A model generated the notes under the pieces. That model was not told the origin of the DNA and made no database searches. It worked only from the letters and a program-made list of their open reading frames with translations. The translations under genes and the position numbers were made by a program. This document shows, in pieces, positions 13,991 to 34,210 of a stretch of DNA of 64,000 bases (positions are counted from its first letter, which is position 1; every line of letters begins with the position of its first letter). Source of the DNA: Tetradesmus obliquus (taxonomy: Eukaryota; Chlorophyta; Chlorophyceae; Sphaeropleales; Scenedesmaceae); contig CP126203.1 in the NCBI GenBank assembly GCA_030272155.1, forward strand, positions 4,718,501 to 4,782,500, given 5' to 3'.

Positions 13991-15230
13991 GCGCATCAAT
14001 GCCTGCTCTGCTCGCAGCCTGCTGGATGCAGGCTGAAAGAAGCAGACATGTTGAACTGTACCAAACTATATCAAATTCTTTTTGATTCATGCAGTGTAGA
14101 GCAGCCAACACATCTGGGTTTCCTGTGCATCGGTGAATCGTCCTATTTGCATGCATGTGACACGCCAGCCCACAGTGTACAACCTGTCCATATCCGGATC
14201 AGCTGCCTTGGTGTGAACCTCTCCAAGGCACTGAACGCCTGTGACACAGGCTGGGCCACAATAAGTCCATCTGAAACCTGCACCATATCCCCAACACTTG
14301 CCCTGTGTCACCTGGTTGATACACTGAACGCACACCAGCTCACAACAAACACTCCATTGTCAGCCTGTTGTCTCACCTAATCAATGCGCAGCTGGTTGTT
14401 CTGGTAACCAATGCACTGTCGGTTCTAAACATCACGCAGCACCCCCACATTGACAATAAACCATGATCAGGCGGACACTGCCAAGCAAATCCCCTCTAAG
14501 CAGGTGTGTTACAGCCTGCATGCAACGCCCCACCACTCACAACACTGAGCACAGCTCCAGCTGTGAATAAGCAACACTCCTAACAGCAATTCAGGAGCGC
14601 GTGATTAAACCATGCATGCAGCCCGGAACACCGTATCTGATAGCATTGATTCAAGCACAGCTCTGTCAACAAAACCAACTGCTGTGTGACCGTAGTGTGA
14701 TGGTGTTTGTATCCTATGTCGAGCAGCACCGCCTCTGCAGAGCACCCAGGCAGGCCCTGCATTGCCCGCTGGCTGCGGAACGCTGCCGCCGGAATAATAA
14801 GAGAGAGACACACACAGATGATCATCAGCCTGGTAACAGTCGCTCTGTGACCCACAGTACGAGCACATCCTCATCGCGACGTATCCAGCAGGCCACTGCC
14901 TTGCCTCAGCAGCAACAAACGGGTGGTGCGCTGATCGAGTGCAGCAGCTGCTCAGCAGCATGCGATCCATCCTCCAGCTGTTGACAGGACAGGAACACAA
15001 CTGTTTGTGCCTATGATGATGAAAACATGGCAGCCATATCACATGCATTCCCTAGACAACACAGAGCCTGCTGCAGCAGGTGCATAGCATGCAAGTGCCA
15101 GAGGAGGAGGAGCAGTAGCTGCTGCAGTGCCGTCACGGGTGCGGCACGCCAAGAGCACCAGGCAGCGGGAGTTGACGGCGGCAGCAGCAGCAGCAGCCCT
15201 TGCAAGGCAGGCCGCCGCCGCCGCCGCCGT

Positions 15231-15260
<30 letters not shown>

Positions 15261-15261
<1 letters not shown>

Positions 15262-15282
15262 CAGGCGTTTGCAGCTGGCCGG

Positions 15283-15316
<34 letters not shown>

Positions 15317-15986
15317 CCTGCTGCTGCTCTATGATCCTGCCGCATGTGGGCATGTGGGGTGGGTAGGGCCAGCTGAGAGCAGCAAGCCGGCCCAGCTGCT
15401 CCTGCAAGCAGTACATGCAACAGACAGGGGACAGGGTTTCAACAACCAAATAGTTGCATGATGTGGGGCGGGTAGGGCCAGGTGAGAGCAGAAAGCCGGC
15501 CCAGCTGCTCCTGCAAGCAGTACAATAAAATACGCAGGCACAAGGCTTCCTTGGTTGAAGCAGGTAGTGCGTTTGGAGCAGTCTAATCACTGATAAAGCA
15601 CTGATGCACCGCACATCGCATGCATGCAGCAGACGCATCCATCAGCCGCGCAGGCTGCAGCCGTGGAAGTGTGCAACCAATGCGTAGCAGTGCTGCTGCT
15701 GCTGTGCGTCACTGCTGTGTAGTCATGCTGATGACAGCAGCAGCGGCAGATGCTGAACTGAGCTAGGGCCACAGGATCTGGGCTACATGCAGGCTCCTGG
15801 CGCAGCCTGGCACTGTGGTGTCACTAGAGTGGCGTCACTGGTGTCACTACTCGTGTCACTGCTAGTGTAACTAGTGTCACTAGCGCCACTACTGGCATGT
15901 TGTAGTGCTCAAGCACGCATGCAGCTCACCACTGTCATGCAGCCAGTGACGTAGCAGCCGGCTGCAGCTGTCAAGAAAAACTCCTG

Positions 15987-16017
<31 letters not shown>

Positions 16018-16503
16018 TGCAGCAGCAGTGCAGACGCCTGTCAGCGAGCGCTTACTGTGCTTTTGATGTGTGGCCAGGCGGCCGTGGGCCTGATGCGGTC
16101 TAGGTACCAGCAACCGGCAAAGCTTCATGTCCCTTGTATGTTCGCTCATGTTATTTTTGTGTTAGTTTAGGTGTCCAACATGTGGCTCACCTTTTGCATC
16201 AGCAGCCTCAGCCGCTCCACGCGCTGCTGCTCCGTCACAATCTTGCCCAGCACTGCCTTCTCCGTCTGCCAACTGCCAAGCGCATCACCGCAGCAGCTGC
16301 TGCTGCTCTCAACAGCATCATCATCAGCCGCAGTGGGGGCAAAGGCTCCAGCTGCCTGAAAGCTGCCGCCTGCAACAGCTGCAGCAGCAGCGGCACCTGC
16401 TGTTGGGGCAGTGGCAGCAGCGCCAGCACTTGCTTCCGCTGCTGCTGCTGCTGCTGCTGATGTGTACTGCTCGGCCGGATCTACCCAAGCGTTGTAGGGT
16501 GGT

Positions 16504-16550
<47 letters not shown>

Positions 16551-16602
16551 TTGCTCTTCCGGGTTGGCAGCACTTGCAGCCTCCTGCTCCTGCTCCTGCT
16601 GC

Positions 16603-16643
<41 letters not shown>

Positions 16644-17143
16644 CTGCTGCCGCCGCTGCTGCTGCTGCTGGCCCTGCAGCTGCTGCCGCTCCTGCAGGAT
16701 GGGTGTCAGCAGCTGCCGGAACACCTTGCAGCCGCCGGCGATGCGCTGCCGCTGCTGCTGCGTGAGGCCGAGCTGCTGCAGCGCCTGCAGGCAGCCACAG
16801 CATTGCAAGTGGATAGTTACATGTGGGTCCTGGCACCATATTAGATGGTATGAGCCACAACTGGTTGAACACATTCAAGCTGCTCCTGGAGGCCAGCTGC
16901 TCATCAACAGCATTGCAAGTGGATGAGCGGCAGGCCTCCTGGAGCAGCTGGATTTGAGCCTGGCCTGTTGACCGGCACCTAGTCTTGCTGCAAAAGTGCA
17001 AGTATTAACACGTTGAGATGTGTGGCTGTGGCGTCAAACTGCATACATTCATCTGCGCAGCAGCAGGGACTCACCCATGACTGCAGCACCTGGTCCACCT
17101 GTGGCAGCACCTCCCCAGTGATGTGGTTGGTCAGCGTGAACCT

Positions 17144-17205
<62 letters not shown>

Positions 17206-18433
17206 GAGGTATCAGCTGCTTGCTGTGTTGTACACCATGCTCCAATCAGCCGCAGGCAGCAAGAGGTTGCCGGCGGCTTCCAAAGCAGTCTCAGCCAAGG
17301 CGTGCTATGCAGCCTCATACCACCCGCAGCTCGGGATTAGCTGCTACCTGCTGCAAGCACCAATTGCTGCTCACGGCTGCAGCAGCCAACCACCACCCGC
17401 ATCACAACCACCACCACCAGCAGCAGCAGCAGCAGCATCCGCCAGCCACCCACTTGAACATCAGGTCGCCGCGCTGCATCAGCGACAGCGACACCACTAG
17501 GTGGAAGTGCTTCATCCACAGCACAACATAACATCACACAACATAACATGTCACTGACTTGAACATGAGGTCGCCACGCTGCCGCAGCGACAGCGACACC
17601 ACCAGGTGGAAGTGCTTAAACCACTCCGTAAGCTGCTGCAGCGGCTGCTGCGGCAGGTGCTGCTGCGTGCCGTCGGGCCGGTGCAGCATGTGCAGCAGCA
17701 TCATGGTGTCCTTCACGGTGGCGCTGTAGCTTTGCCGCAGCTCCTCGGCTGTCATTGTGTCTGCGCGGGGATGGAAAGGCTGCGAAACAACCTGCTGCAG
17801 CACTGCCAGACAGTTGCTGGCTGCTGCAACAGTTGGCAGGCCGCCGGATGTGCTGCTGAGTTGCAGCATGGGGTCTGGGACCAGTCCGTACTGCAGTGTA
17901 CAAAACGACAAATGCATGTAGTCAGCACAAATTCACGCACCTTCCAGCAAAGCTGGACCAGGAGACCCCTGACTAAAGTCTCATGCCTCCTCAAGCGGGC
18001 TATTCATGTAGGCACAGTGGTCCTGCAGTACGCCATCAAGCAGTGGATATACGTTTGCGGGGATCTTCTGGTCCAGCATTGCTTGAAGTTGCACAGCTGT
18101 GCATGATCAGCGTCCTTTGGGATGCCGGCTTTGTCTACATTTCATCATTTAACATACCTGTAGCGTGCGGAGCTGCGCCAGCAGAGGGCACTCGCTGCTG
18201 CTGTCCACCAAGCTGGCAAGGATGGGTCTGCAGGAATTGTCACCATCCTGATCTTCATTTTGTGATGAATTCCCTGGCTGCTGCATGTCTTTCAGCATGC
18301 TGAGGGTGTCACATAGGCCAACCAAGATGGAGTGCTGCAGAGCTGCTGCACTGTGCACTGCCTGCAGCTCATCGACCTTGTGCTGCATCGCCAGGGCTTT
18401 GTGCTCCAACGCGCGAACATAACTGTTTTTCAT
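15261..18433 (-). CDS. Gln/Ala-rich helical protein, possibly bZIP-derived
   Basis: Exons: 18433-18158 (starts ATG, MKNSYVRALEHKALAMQHKV), 17890-17559 (TAEELRQSYSATVKDTMMLL), 17141-17075 (FTLTNHITGEVLPQVDQVLQ), 16784-16191 (long poly-Q/poly-A stretch; GLTQQQRQRIAGGCKVFRQL, then TEKAVLGKIVTEQQRVERLR), 15401-15261 (EQLGRLAALSWPYPP.., stop). Phases close to 469 aa. The first exon resembles the start of a bZIP leucine zipper just after the basic region (SYVRALEHK), with heptad spacing to MLKDM, but the basic DNA-contact region itself is not seen; an unfound upstream exon could hold it, since ATG is preceded by AG. The middle helical blocks recall algal bZIP-type regulators. Nuclear role therefore only inferred. 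Exon ends near 17.5 kb and 15.5 kb are duplicated, and a retroelement sits in the intron at 16.8 kb. Confidence 0.5.
15463..15525 (-). repeat. Copy of last-exon start EQLGRL..SWPYPP with acceptor
   Basis: Direct repeat of 15354-15414, including the TACTGCTTGCAG acceptor and codons for EQLGRLSALTWPYPPH. It lies upstream of the exon actually chained to the stop codon. Confidence 0.75.
16797..16924 (-). mobile_element. Short retroelement copy 2 with exact 18-bp target duplication
   Basis: acagcattgcaagtggat is repeated exactly at 16797-16814 and 16907-16924. The 92-bp insert, read on the minus strand, ends ...GTGCCAGGACCCACATGTAACT, matching copies at 13.9 and 58.9 kb. It lies in an intron in the same orientation as the host gene. 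Confidence 0.7.
17143..17204 (+). repeat. (CAG)n tract forming an intron 3' end
   Basis: About 20 CAG units; on the minus strand this is (CTG)nCAG placed directly at the acceptor of the 17141-17075 exon. Typical of the acceptor-linked triplet runs in the window. Confidence 0.9.
17453..17515 (-). repeat. Copy of exon end KHFHLVVSLSL.QRGDLMFK
   Basis: Repeats the last 20 codons of the 17890-17559 exon (one Arg to Met change), followed by GTGGGTGG after MFK. It lies in the downstream intron. Confidence 0.8.
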
Positions 18434-19383
18434 CTTGGGAATTAGGCGTCGCCAGCACCATGTTCAGCGGCTGTGCCGCACACGCACAGCAGCTGTCGCA
18501 GTGTGGGCGGGCGGGTCGTCGCTGCTATACTGGCGACGTGAAGGCATCGACGGACAGAAAAAGGCCACCTTCAATACCTTTGAATCTACGGCTAGCGTGT
18601 CAGCATGATGTACTGCTGTAAGGCGTGTCACCAACCCTACACCACTGTGGCGAGCCTCACCTCGACCAGGTGACTGTTTTTGTTTGTGCGCTGGAGGGCA
18701 GAACATCGCCTGAGTCACCTGAAAGATCGACTTTACGATTCTGAAAACAACATAGAGCATTGTTTGTATCCTACAGGCGCGTGTTTCGTTTGCGTAACCA
18801 ACACCTGATTCTGTTGAACAGGGCACCTGATCGGTAAATCAAAGGTGATTCATGCACTATGTACTACGTTATAGCATTTGGAATTTATTTTGAGCCGCGT
18901 TCAACTCAAGTATGGACAACGTCAAGCGTGTGTTGTGGTTATTCGTAACAAATGCATTGATTAGGACGCTTTCATTGTACGCTGTGGTTCTTCCCGTTTG
19001 AAATATCTGGCCTTAACTATGACATCACTCGATCAGAAGGCGAGCCCCGGATGTAGCAGACATTCAGCAGCCAACTCGCGCACCCGCAGCAGCACCGCCA
19101 CATTTCAACATCGCACGTGTTGCTGAACACGGCAAAAAATACTCCATACTAGAAGGTCACATACACACCTAAGCAACACCTGATCACATCAGCCGCAGCT
19201 CCAGCCCGCCCTGCTTCCTGCCCGGGCTGTACCCGCCCACCAGCCGCACCAGCGCTGCCGCAGGTTTCAACAGAACTCAAGCGGAGCATGTGCAGCATTT
19301 AGAGTTCCAGGTTTTTCATATTCCATGTCTAGCTGAGTAAAGCAGCCGCAACACTGACATCGTTACAAAACGCTCACATCAGT
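18434..19383. other. Intergenic region between two minus-strand genes
   Basis: 18.44-19.18 kb is AT-richer and almost free of CAG runs, probably promoter of the downstream gene and 3' flank of the TGD4-like gene. No supported exon. Contains the 19185-19262 copy of the TGD4-like C-terminus. Confidence 0.4.
19185..19262 (-). repeat. Copy of the TGD4-like 3' coding end beyond the stop
   Basis: Matches 19386-19461, the last about 25 codons (..RLVGWYSPGRKEGGLELRL), with the stop equivalent. It lies about 120 bp past the real stop in the 3' flank. Confidence 0.8.
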
Positions 19384-19780
19384 TCACATCAGCCGCAGCT
19401 CCAGCCCGCCCTCCTTCCTGCCTGGGCTGTACCAGCCCACCAGCCGCACCAGCCCGCCAGCACCAGGCACCACCACATCCACGCCCACCGCGCTGTCGAC
19501 CAGCGCCGGGGTTACGCCCGCCACATGCCGCAGCAGCGCCAACGGCGCACCCGGCTGCAGCCAGCCCACCCCGCTAGGGCATGCATGCTTCGAATCCAGC
19601 GCAAAGCGCCAGTCGCCACGAAGCCGCACTGGGCCTACTAACTGCTGGCTGGCTGAGAGCGTGAGTGCATTCCACACGCAGCGATCCTCCAACGCAAAAG
19701 CAGGGTGCTTTGAGACTGGCTGCTGCTGCTGCTGCTGCTGCCTGCTGCTGCTCGGGCCAGCAGAGGGCCCAGCAGATGGT

Positions 19781-19817
<37 letters not shown>

Positions 19818-20293
19818 CGCTGGGTGCAGCTGCTGTCGCTGCTGCTGCTGCTGCCAGCTCAACTGCTGCAGCAGGGCCTAGAATGGATCCCATCCCATGG
19901 CCAGCGGTGCGCTGGCGGCTGCAGCCAAAACCCTTGACTCCTCCTCCTGCTGCTGCTGCTGCGCGCTGCTGCCGTGCCGCACCCCCCCTGCCTGGCCCTG
20001 CTGCTGCTGCAGCCGCACTGCCAGCAGCAGCGGCGGCTGCTGCAGCAGCAGACGTCTCTGGTGCATTCAACCCCAGGTCCAGTGCAACTTCCAGCCTCGA
20101 ATAGTCGAAAAAGTTGCCCCGCATCTCACCAAGCTGCAGGCTGGCTCCTCCGCTGCCAAACAGCCGCAGCTGCGACTGCTGCCGGATGTTGCTGCCCAGC
20201 TGCCGCGCTGATCCCAGCACCAACCTATCCAAGTGTGTAGCCGAAGCTGCCAGGAAGGACCGAGCCTTGTGGCCTAACGGCCGCCCAGACGGC

Positions 20294-20329
<36 letters not shown>

Positions 20330-22357
20330 GCGGCATGCTCGGCTGCTGCGCTGCTGCTGCCGGCAGCGCCGTCTGCTGTGCTGGTGCTAGCCAGGCTGGC
20401 GTTGCTGCTGCTGTGGTGCGGCTGCTGCTGCTGTGGTGGTGAGGTGGGGCTTGGCAGCAGCAGGGTGCGCTGCTGCAGCGGCACACGGCCCAGCAAGCCG
20501 ACAAGGCCCGTAACCTGCAGCAGCAGCAGCGGCAGCAGCAGCAGCGGCATTACGATATGCAACACCAGACACATGCTTCCACACGAGCTGTGATGGCTTC
20601 AGAAAGCAATGCATGGAGTTGAAAGTTACTGCCGTGCCCTTGAGGCATGCTGGGCATGCTGCGCCATGTGGCCACAAAGTGTGCCGAGCGCACCCCCTAT
20701 TCCCTATTCGCTATTCCCTATTCCTATTCCTATTCCTGTTATTGCCGTGCCGTTGAGGCATGCTTGGCATGCTGAGCCACATGGTCACAAAGAGTGCCGA
20801 GCGCACCCCCTGTTCCCTACTCCTATTCCTATTACTGCCGTGCCCCTGAAACATGCTGGGCATGCTGCGCCACGTGGCAGGGCCAGCAGCAGCCATCGTG
20901 ACACCTCAGCTTCACTGCTCAATGCTACAAATGCCCAAACACGCCCCAGCAGCGCCTCAACCTCAACACCCCCACCCACCTTGAAGTGTGGCCCAGCCAG
21001 GAAAGGCCAGCTGTTGCAGTGTCACCAGACACACCAGACCCACCCGGTCCCTGTCACGCCAGCTTCTCTGCTCAATGCGCCAATTCTAGCAGTGCGGGAA
21101 CAACAGCAGCATGTGAACACCCCCACCCACCTGTGGCCCCTGCTGCCATACCTTGCTGCTGCTCCATGCTCATACGTCATATGCCGGCCCCATGCAGCCA
21201 AGGGTACAGAAGTCTCTATGTCCAACCATCACCGCAAACACCACCCACCTTGAAATGCGGCCCTGCCAGGAAGCTGCTCCAGCAGCCGCCAGGCTCCTTG
21301 CCCAGCCCACCCAGCAGCCCACCACCCTTTTGTTTATTGCCCAGCTGCTGCAGATCCCCTGCCTCCACACGGCCCCACAGCTGACCAAGCTGCTTCAGGC
21401 ATGTGCAGAAAATGCCCATACACCAACATCCCGACCCCATCAGCGCCCAAAGACCCAACAAAACCAAACAAACCCAACAACCCAAACAGCAGCACCACCA
21501 CCCACCTTGAGGTGTGGCCCCGCCAGGAAGCTGCTCCAGCAGCCGCCCGGCTCCTTGCCCAGCCCACCCAGCAGCCCACCACCCCTTTCTTTTTTGCCCA
21601 GCTGCTGCAGATCGCCCGCCTCCACACGTCCCTGCACCTGACCAAGCTCGCTGCTTACACTCCCCCTTCCTGGCCCCATGCAGACCAACCATTGCACCAG
21701 CACCTGTAAAAACCCAACCACAATGAGCAGACCCAGAGTCTTGACCCACCTTGAAATGCGGGCCCGCCAAAAAGCTGCTCCAGCAGCCGCCCGGCTCCTT
21801 GCCCAGCCCACCAAGCAGCCCGCCGCCCTTCTGTTTGTTGCCCAGCTGCTGCAGATCACCCGCCTCCACACGGCCCCGCAGCTGACCCAACTCGCTGCGC
21901 AGCCTTTCTAAGCGGCTGCCTGACTCCTGGATGGAGTCTTGCACAGCAGCGGGGCTTAGAAGTGGTAAGGCTATCTCCTGACCCTGCAGGGTGAGGTAAC
22001 GCTTGCGGCCTGCAGGGCCGGAGTGGGTTGAGTTTGTGCGGCTGCTGCTGCTGGTGTTGCTGCTGGCGGCTGTTGTGGTGGTGGTGCTGCTGGAGCTGCT
22101 GCCAGACTTGGCTGCTGCATGTCTGCTGCTGCTGCTCTTGTGGTGGTGGTGGTGGTGGTGGTGGTGGTGCTTGCTGCTGGCAGTATGCTGCTCGCTGCCA
22201 GCAGCAGCAGCAGCAGCAGGGCTGGCTGCATCCACACCTGTACTAGCCCCAGCACCCCCTGCTGCTGCTACTGCTGCTGCTGCTGGTGGTGATCCTTCTG
22301 TCTGTTTGTCGGCACTACTGCTGTCGCTCAACTGCAGCGGCTGCACCTGCAGCTGTG

Positions 22358-22391
<34 letters not shown>

Positions 22392-24089
22392 CTGCTCCTG
22401 CACTGCCTGCTGCGCTGCCTCGAGTTGCCGCTGCCGCTGCTTCTGCCGCTTCGCCCGCTGCTCCTTTGCTGCTGCTGCTGCGGCCTGCCAGGGCTTCTGA
22501 GAAGCCTCCCACACAGTCTTACTGCCCGACAGCGCCACAGCACCTTGGCAATGCACCAACAGCGCATGCTGCTGCTGCTGCTGCTGCTGTGCATCGGCTG
22601 CTGCAGCTCCTTCCACAGGTGCCACTACTCCATGCAGCCCCACCCGGAACAGCAGCCCCTTCAGCCTGCTGCTGCTGCTGCTGCTGCTGCCATGCCTGCT
22701 GCTGCTGCTGCTGGGCGCTAGATCCACCGCCAACCGCAGCGGGGTTGTTGCGTAGCGCCGCACCCCTTCAACTGACGGCTCATTCACCGCCAGATCAGCA
22801 GTCAAATCTAGCCCCTCCAGCTGCTGCTTCAGCTGCATCGCGAGGCTGCTGTTGCGCCCAATGCGCGCCCACCCCCGCTGCTGCTGCTGCTGCTGCTGCT
22901 GCCAGATGCGGCCGCCCTGCGGCAGCAGGGGCTGCAGGTGTGACAGGCTGTCCACCTGTGCTGTGAGTTTGAGGCTGGTGCTGCTGCTGAGCTGCAGGCG
23001 GCCTGTGGCTGCCAATGCGTAGTTGTCTGGGTCAGCCAGGTTGCGGCGCTGCAGCGGGAACATAGACAAAAAAAAGCACATCAGGGCAGGGCAGGCAGCG
23101 CAGACGCACATCAATACATCAGCCAGGTTGCGGCGCTGCAGCGGGAAGGTAGAAAACACAGAGAACAGGGGCACAACAATATCAGCCAGAATGCGGCATC
23201 GCAGCGAGAACATGCAGCACAGCGGGGCAGGGCAGGCAGCCCAGAGGCACAACAATAGACCAGCCAGGTTGCAGCGATGCAACCACCGCACAGAACCACT
23301 GCTGCTGAGGTGCGTTGCTAACACATGCTGCTACGCCAGCTGCTTGCCAGCGTACAACAAACGCGACCTCGCCGCATGCTGCTGCTGCCATGTGCAGAAC
23401 CCATAGAGTATGGGTGCAGCAGCGCTGCGCCACCACGCTGGGGAGCGAGTATGGTTCATGGTATGCTCGCCAGGGTGGTGGCGCACGCCAACATTCAACA
23501 ACACAACCATGTACCCATGCTCACTGCTGCTGCTGCAATGCTGCTGTCATGTACGCATGCTTGCCCACCAGGGTGGTGGCGAACCACTGTTGCACGCCAA
23601 CATGCAACAACACTCGCCACATGCTGCTGCTGTCATGTACAACATCGGAAACCCATGCACGCTCACCAGGGTGGTGGCAATGCACAGCAGCGCACCAACA
23701 ACTTGACCGAAGACTAACACTGCTGCTGCTGCTGCTGCTGCTGCGCACTCACCAGGGAGGTGGCGAACCACTGCTGCACGCCAACATGCAACAACACTCG
23801 CCACATGCTGCTGCTGTCATGTACAACATCGGAACCCATGCACGCTCACCAGGGTGGTGGCGCAGCGCTGCTGTACACCAGCGCCAAACAAAATGACCAA
23901 GACAAACACTGCTGCTGCTGCTGCTGCCGCTGCTGCTGCTGCTGCACTCACCAGGGTGGTGGCGGAGCGCTGCTGCACGACAGCATGCAACAACACTCGC
24001 GAAATGCTGCTGCTGTCATGTGCACATGGCACTCACTAGCGTGGTGGCAAATGCACAGCAGCACACCAACAACACGACCGAAGGCGGAC

Positions 24090-24132
<43 letters not shown>

Positions 24133-24249
24133 AGCACTCACCAGGGTGGTGGCGGAGCGCTGCTGCACGCCGCGCTGCAGCTTGGCCCGCCCGATGAGCG
24201 CGCCCCACCAGCGCTTGCCCCCCGACTGCAGCAGCACCCTGTCGAGCAC
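19384..24249 (-). CDS. TGD4: TGD4-like chloroplast outer-envelope lipid-transfer protein, 5' end missing
   Basis: TGD4 is a beta-barrel-like phosphatidic-acid-binding protein of the outer plastid envelope that feeds lipid to the TGD1/2/3 transporter. Exons: 24249-24142 (36 codons, VLDRVLLQSGGKRWWGALIG), 23048-21750 (433 codons), 20514-19384 (376 codons plus stop). All phase 0. Similarity is clearest at the C-terminus: SASQQLVGPVRLRGDWRFAL, and VRLVGWYSPGRKEGGLELRL, which matches the SYSPK..E.MVELRFF ending of plant TGD4; also FFDYSRLEVALDL and TPLRLAVDLA. Large low-complexity inserts (poly-Ser, -Ala, -Gln, a 10-His run near 22.15 kb) enlarge it. The exon at 24249 needs an upstream exon with the conserved N-terminus; I could not find it before the HSP70 gene starts at 25431. 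Exon junctions are heavily duplicated. Confidence 0.7.
20632..20880. repeat. Three intron repeats with CCTATT tracts
   Basis: Units of about 75-110 bp (20632, 20743, 20837) built on GAGGCATGCTGGGCATGCTG and GTGCCGAGCGCACCCCCT, followed by runs of CTATTC. They lie in the intron before the last TGD4-like exon. Confidence 0.7.
20985..21654 (-). repeat. Three downstream copies of the TGD4-like middle exon end
   Basis: Copies of the 3' end of the 433-codon exon (LGKEPGGCWSSFLAGPHFK followed by GTGGGT) at 21500-21654, 21239-21393 and a short one at 20985-21013; the genuine one ends at 21750. Spacing of the large units is about 250-260 bp. All keep frame and donor; they translate as one continuous minus-strand frame. 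Confidence 0.8.
22138..22170 (-). repeat. (GTG)n tract encoding poly-His in the TGD4-like protein
   Basis: Uninterrupted (TGG)n on the plus strand gives about ten His in the minus-strand exon, flanked by Ser/Lys-rich sequence. Unlike the CAG-based tracts, the codon is CAC. Confidence 0.85.
23110..23290 (-). repeat. Three acceptor-side copies upstream of the TGD4-like middle exon
   Basis: The 3' splice site and start of the 23048 exon (..CCGCTGCAG|CGCCGCAACCTGGCT) recur at about 23112-23145, 23178-23212 and 23255-23280, each 65-75 bp apart, with preceding intron sequence (ATGTTCCCGCTGCAG). Confidence 0.8.
23466..24075 (-). repeat. About seven donor-side copies of exon end RSATTL|GTGAG
   Basis: The last codons of the 24249-24142 exon (QQRSATTL) plus CTG|GTGAGTG recur at about 24025, 23945, 23845, 23748, 23660, 23565 and 23466. 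Several lie inside a larger about 190-bp unit (CATGCAACAACACTCGCCAC...). The intron is built almost wholly from these units. Confidence 0.8.
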
Positions 24250-25430
24250 CTGCAGCAGGGAAATGGCAGGTGTTCATCATCATCAAATCACCAATCAAGC
24301 CAGGAAGAGGGGGCAGTGCTCCATTACAAAAGGGGCGGGTGTTGTTTCAGGGCAAGGTTGCAATGCGCCAGCAGGGGCATGGCGTGTTGAAGCGCGTTGT
24401 GCAACGTGGGTGCAGGTGCAACGGATCGTGCAGGGGTGTGTAAGATCTGCAATGCGCGTGTTTGCTGGCTGACCCAGGGCGTGCTGGGGACACCAGGTGG
24501 AGAGGGTGCACTGCCGACAGGTGATGCTGCAGCGCTTGACGTGCATTGGCAGCTGCATTTGTTTATGACTGCTACTCGATCACAGGCAGCTGCTGCCAAG
24601 AGCAAGATGGCTTGTGGCTGCAGCCAAGATGCACAGCTGTGGCACCATCACAGAAGCAGCAGCAGCGCCGCACCGTGCCTCCATGCTCATTGCAGAAGCC
24701 TGGGAACACTGGCACGCGCACTGCATGTGCTGCGACCAGGAACTGAGTCCGGGATAAACCCGAAGGGGCATGTAGCCTGAGGGGCTGGGGCTCGCAGGGG
24801 GCAGTACATGCCTGGCCTGTCAAGCTTCTGCAAGCAGGGACAGTGCAGTGCTGAGGGCCCACTGCTCACGGTGCAGCCTAGGATGCAGCTGATATGTGTG
24901 TTTGAGTTGAAGGGGTTTAGTGTTTTGTGTGAGAGGGTATTTGGGGTGTGCCTCACCTCGTGTTCTCGATGCCCTGTGACCAGAACTGAGCAGCAAGGGC
25001 CCCATGCACATGGTCTTCAAGCTGGTGCTTCTCTGGTATTACGGGCATACTATCTAACGTACATTAATTCAAAAAACGTTGCAGATGATGCTGAAATGCC
25101 TTATATCAGGCGGTTTGACAACGGAACTACTGCCCAGCTTGTACCATGATCTTGATGGGTCCATAGAACTACCTTAAACAAGCATATTAGCGGCTTGGTG
25201 TAACGAACAGACCCAACAAGGCGCACACATGGTGACACTCGGCCAGGGTTTTGACGTGAGCTTCTACAGTATTCACCGCGTCCGTGTCACATGTCACCGT
25301 TGGCACAGGATTGCGTTGCAGCATATCGTTTAACCTTGATAAGGCTTGGAGCGCGGCAGCAAGCTGCCTGAAAACCCGTCCATCAATTGTGAAGCAGGTT
25401 GACAGGCTATCGTGCAGAAGCACCCTCACC
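24250..25430. other. Divergent region between TGD4-like gene and mitochondrial HSP70
   Basis: Should contain the first exon(s) of the minus-strand gene and both promoters within 1.2 kb. One minus-strand stretch with ATG and a GTGAGG donor (about 25015-24955) could be a first exon but shows no similarity I know. No clear heat-shock element was recognised upstream of HSP70. Confidence 0.35.

Positions 25431-34210
<8,780 letters not shown>

Larger units (their letters stand above)
12799..15260. other. Region without a supported gene
   Basis: Holds the 12-mer repeat (13085-13180), a 27-bp direct repeat (about 13428 and 13480) and a small retroelement copy (13826-13990). Frames of 100-200 codons exist but are Cys/Ser/Pro-rich without domain or splice support. 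The 15.0-15.26 kb part is CTG/CAG-rich 3' flank of the next gene. Confidence 0.4.

Noticed and set aside
13434..14036. 200-codon plus-strand ORF
   Set aside because: Cys/Ser/Pro-rich without domain, crosses the retroelement insertion and its flanking repeats. Chance frame.
15800..15900. Cluster of GTCACT/AGTGAC words as a regulatory site
   Set aside because: Looks like a degenerate short tandem repeat (CACT.GTGTCACTA); no reason to assign binding of any factor.
21216..23324. Single 702-codon exon for the TGD4-like gene
   Set aside because: The open frame continues through donor-side copies and across acceptor-side copies. Splice signals and family similarity support 23048-21750 only; the extensions are duplicated junctions that stay in frame.
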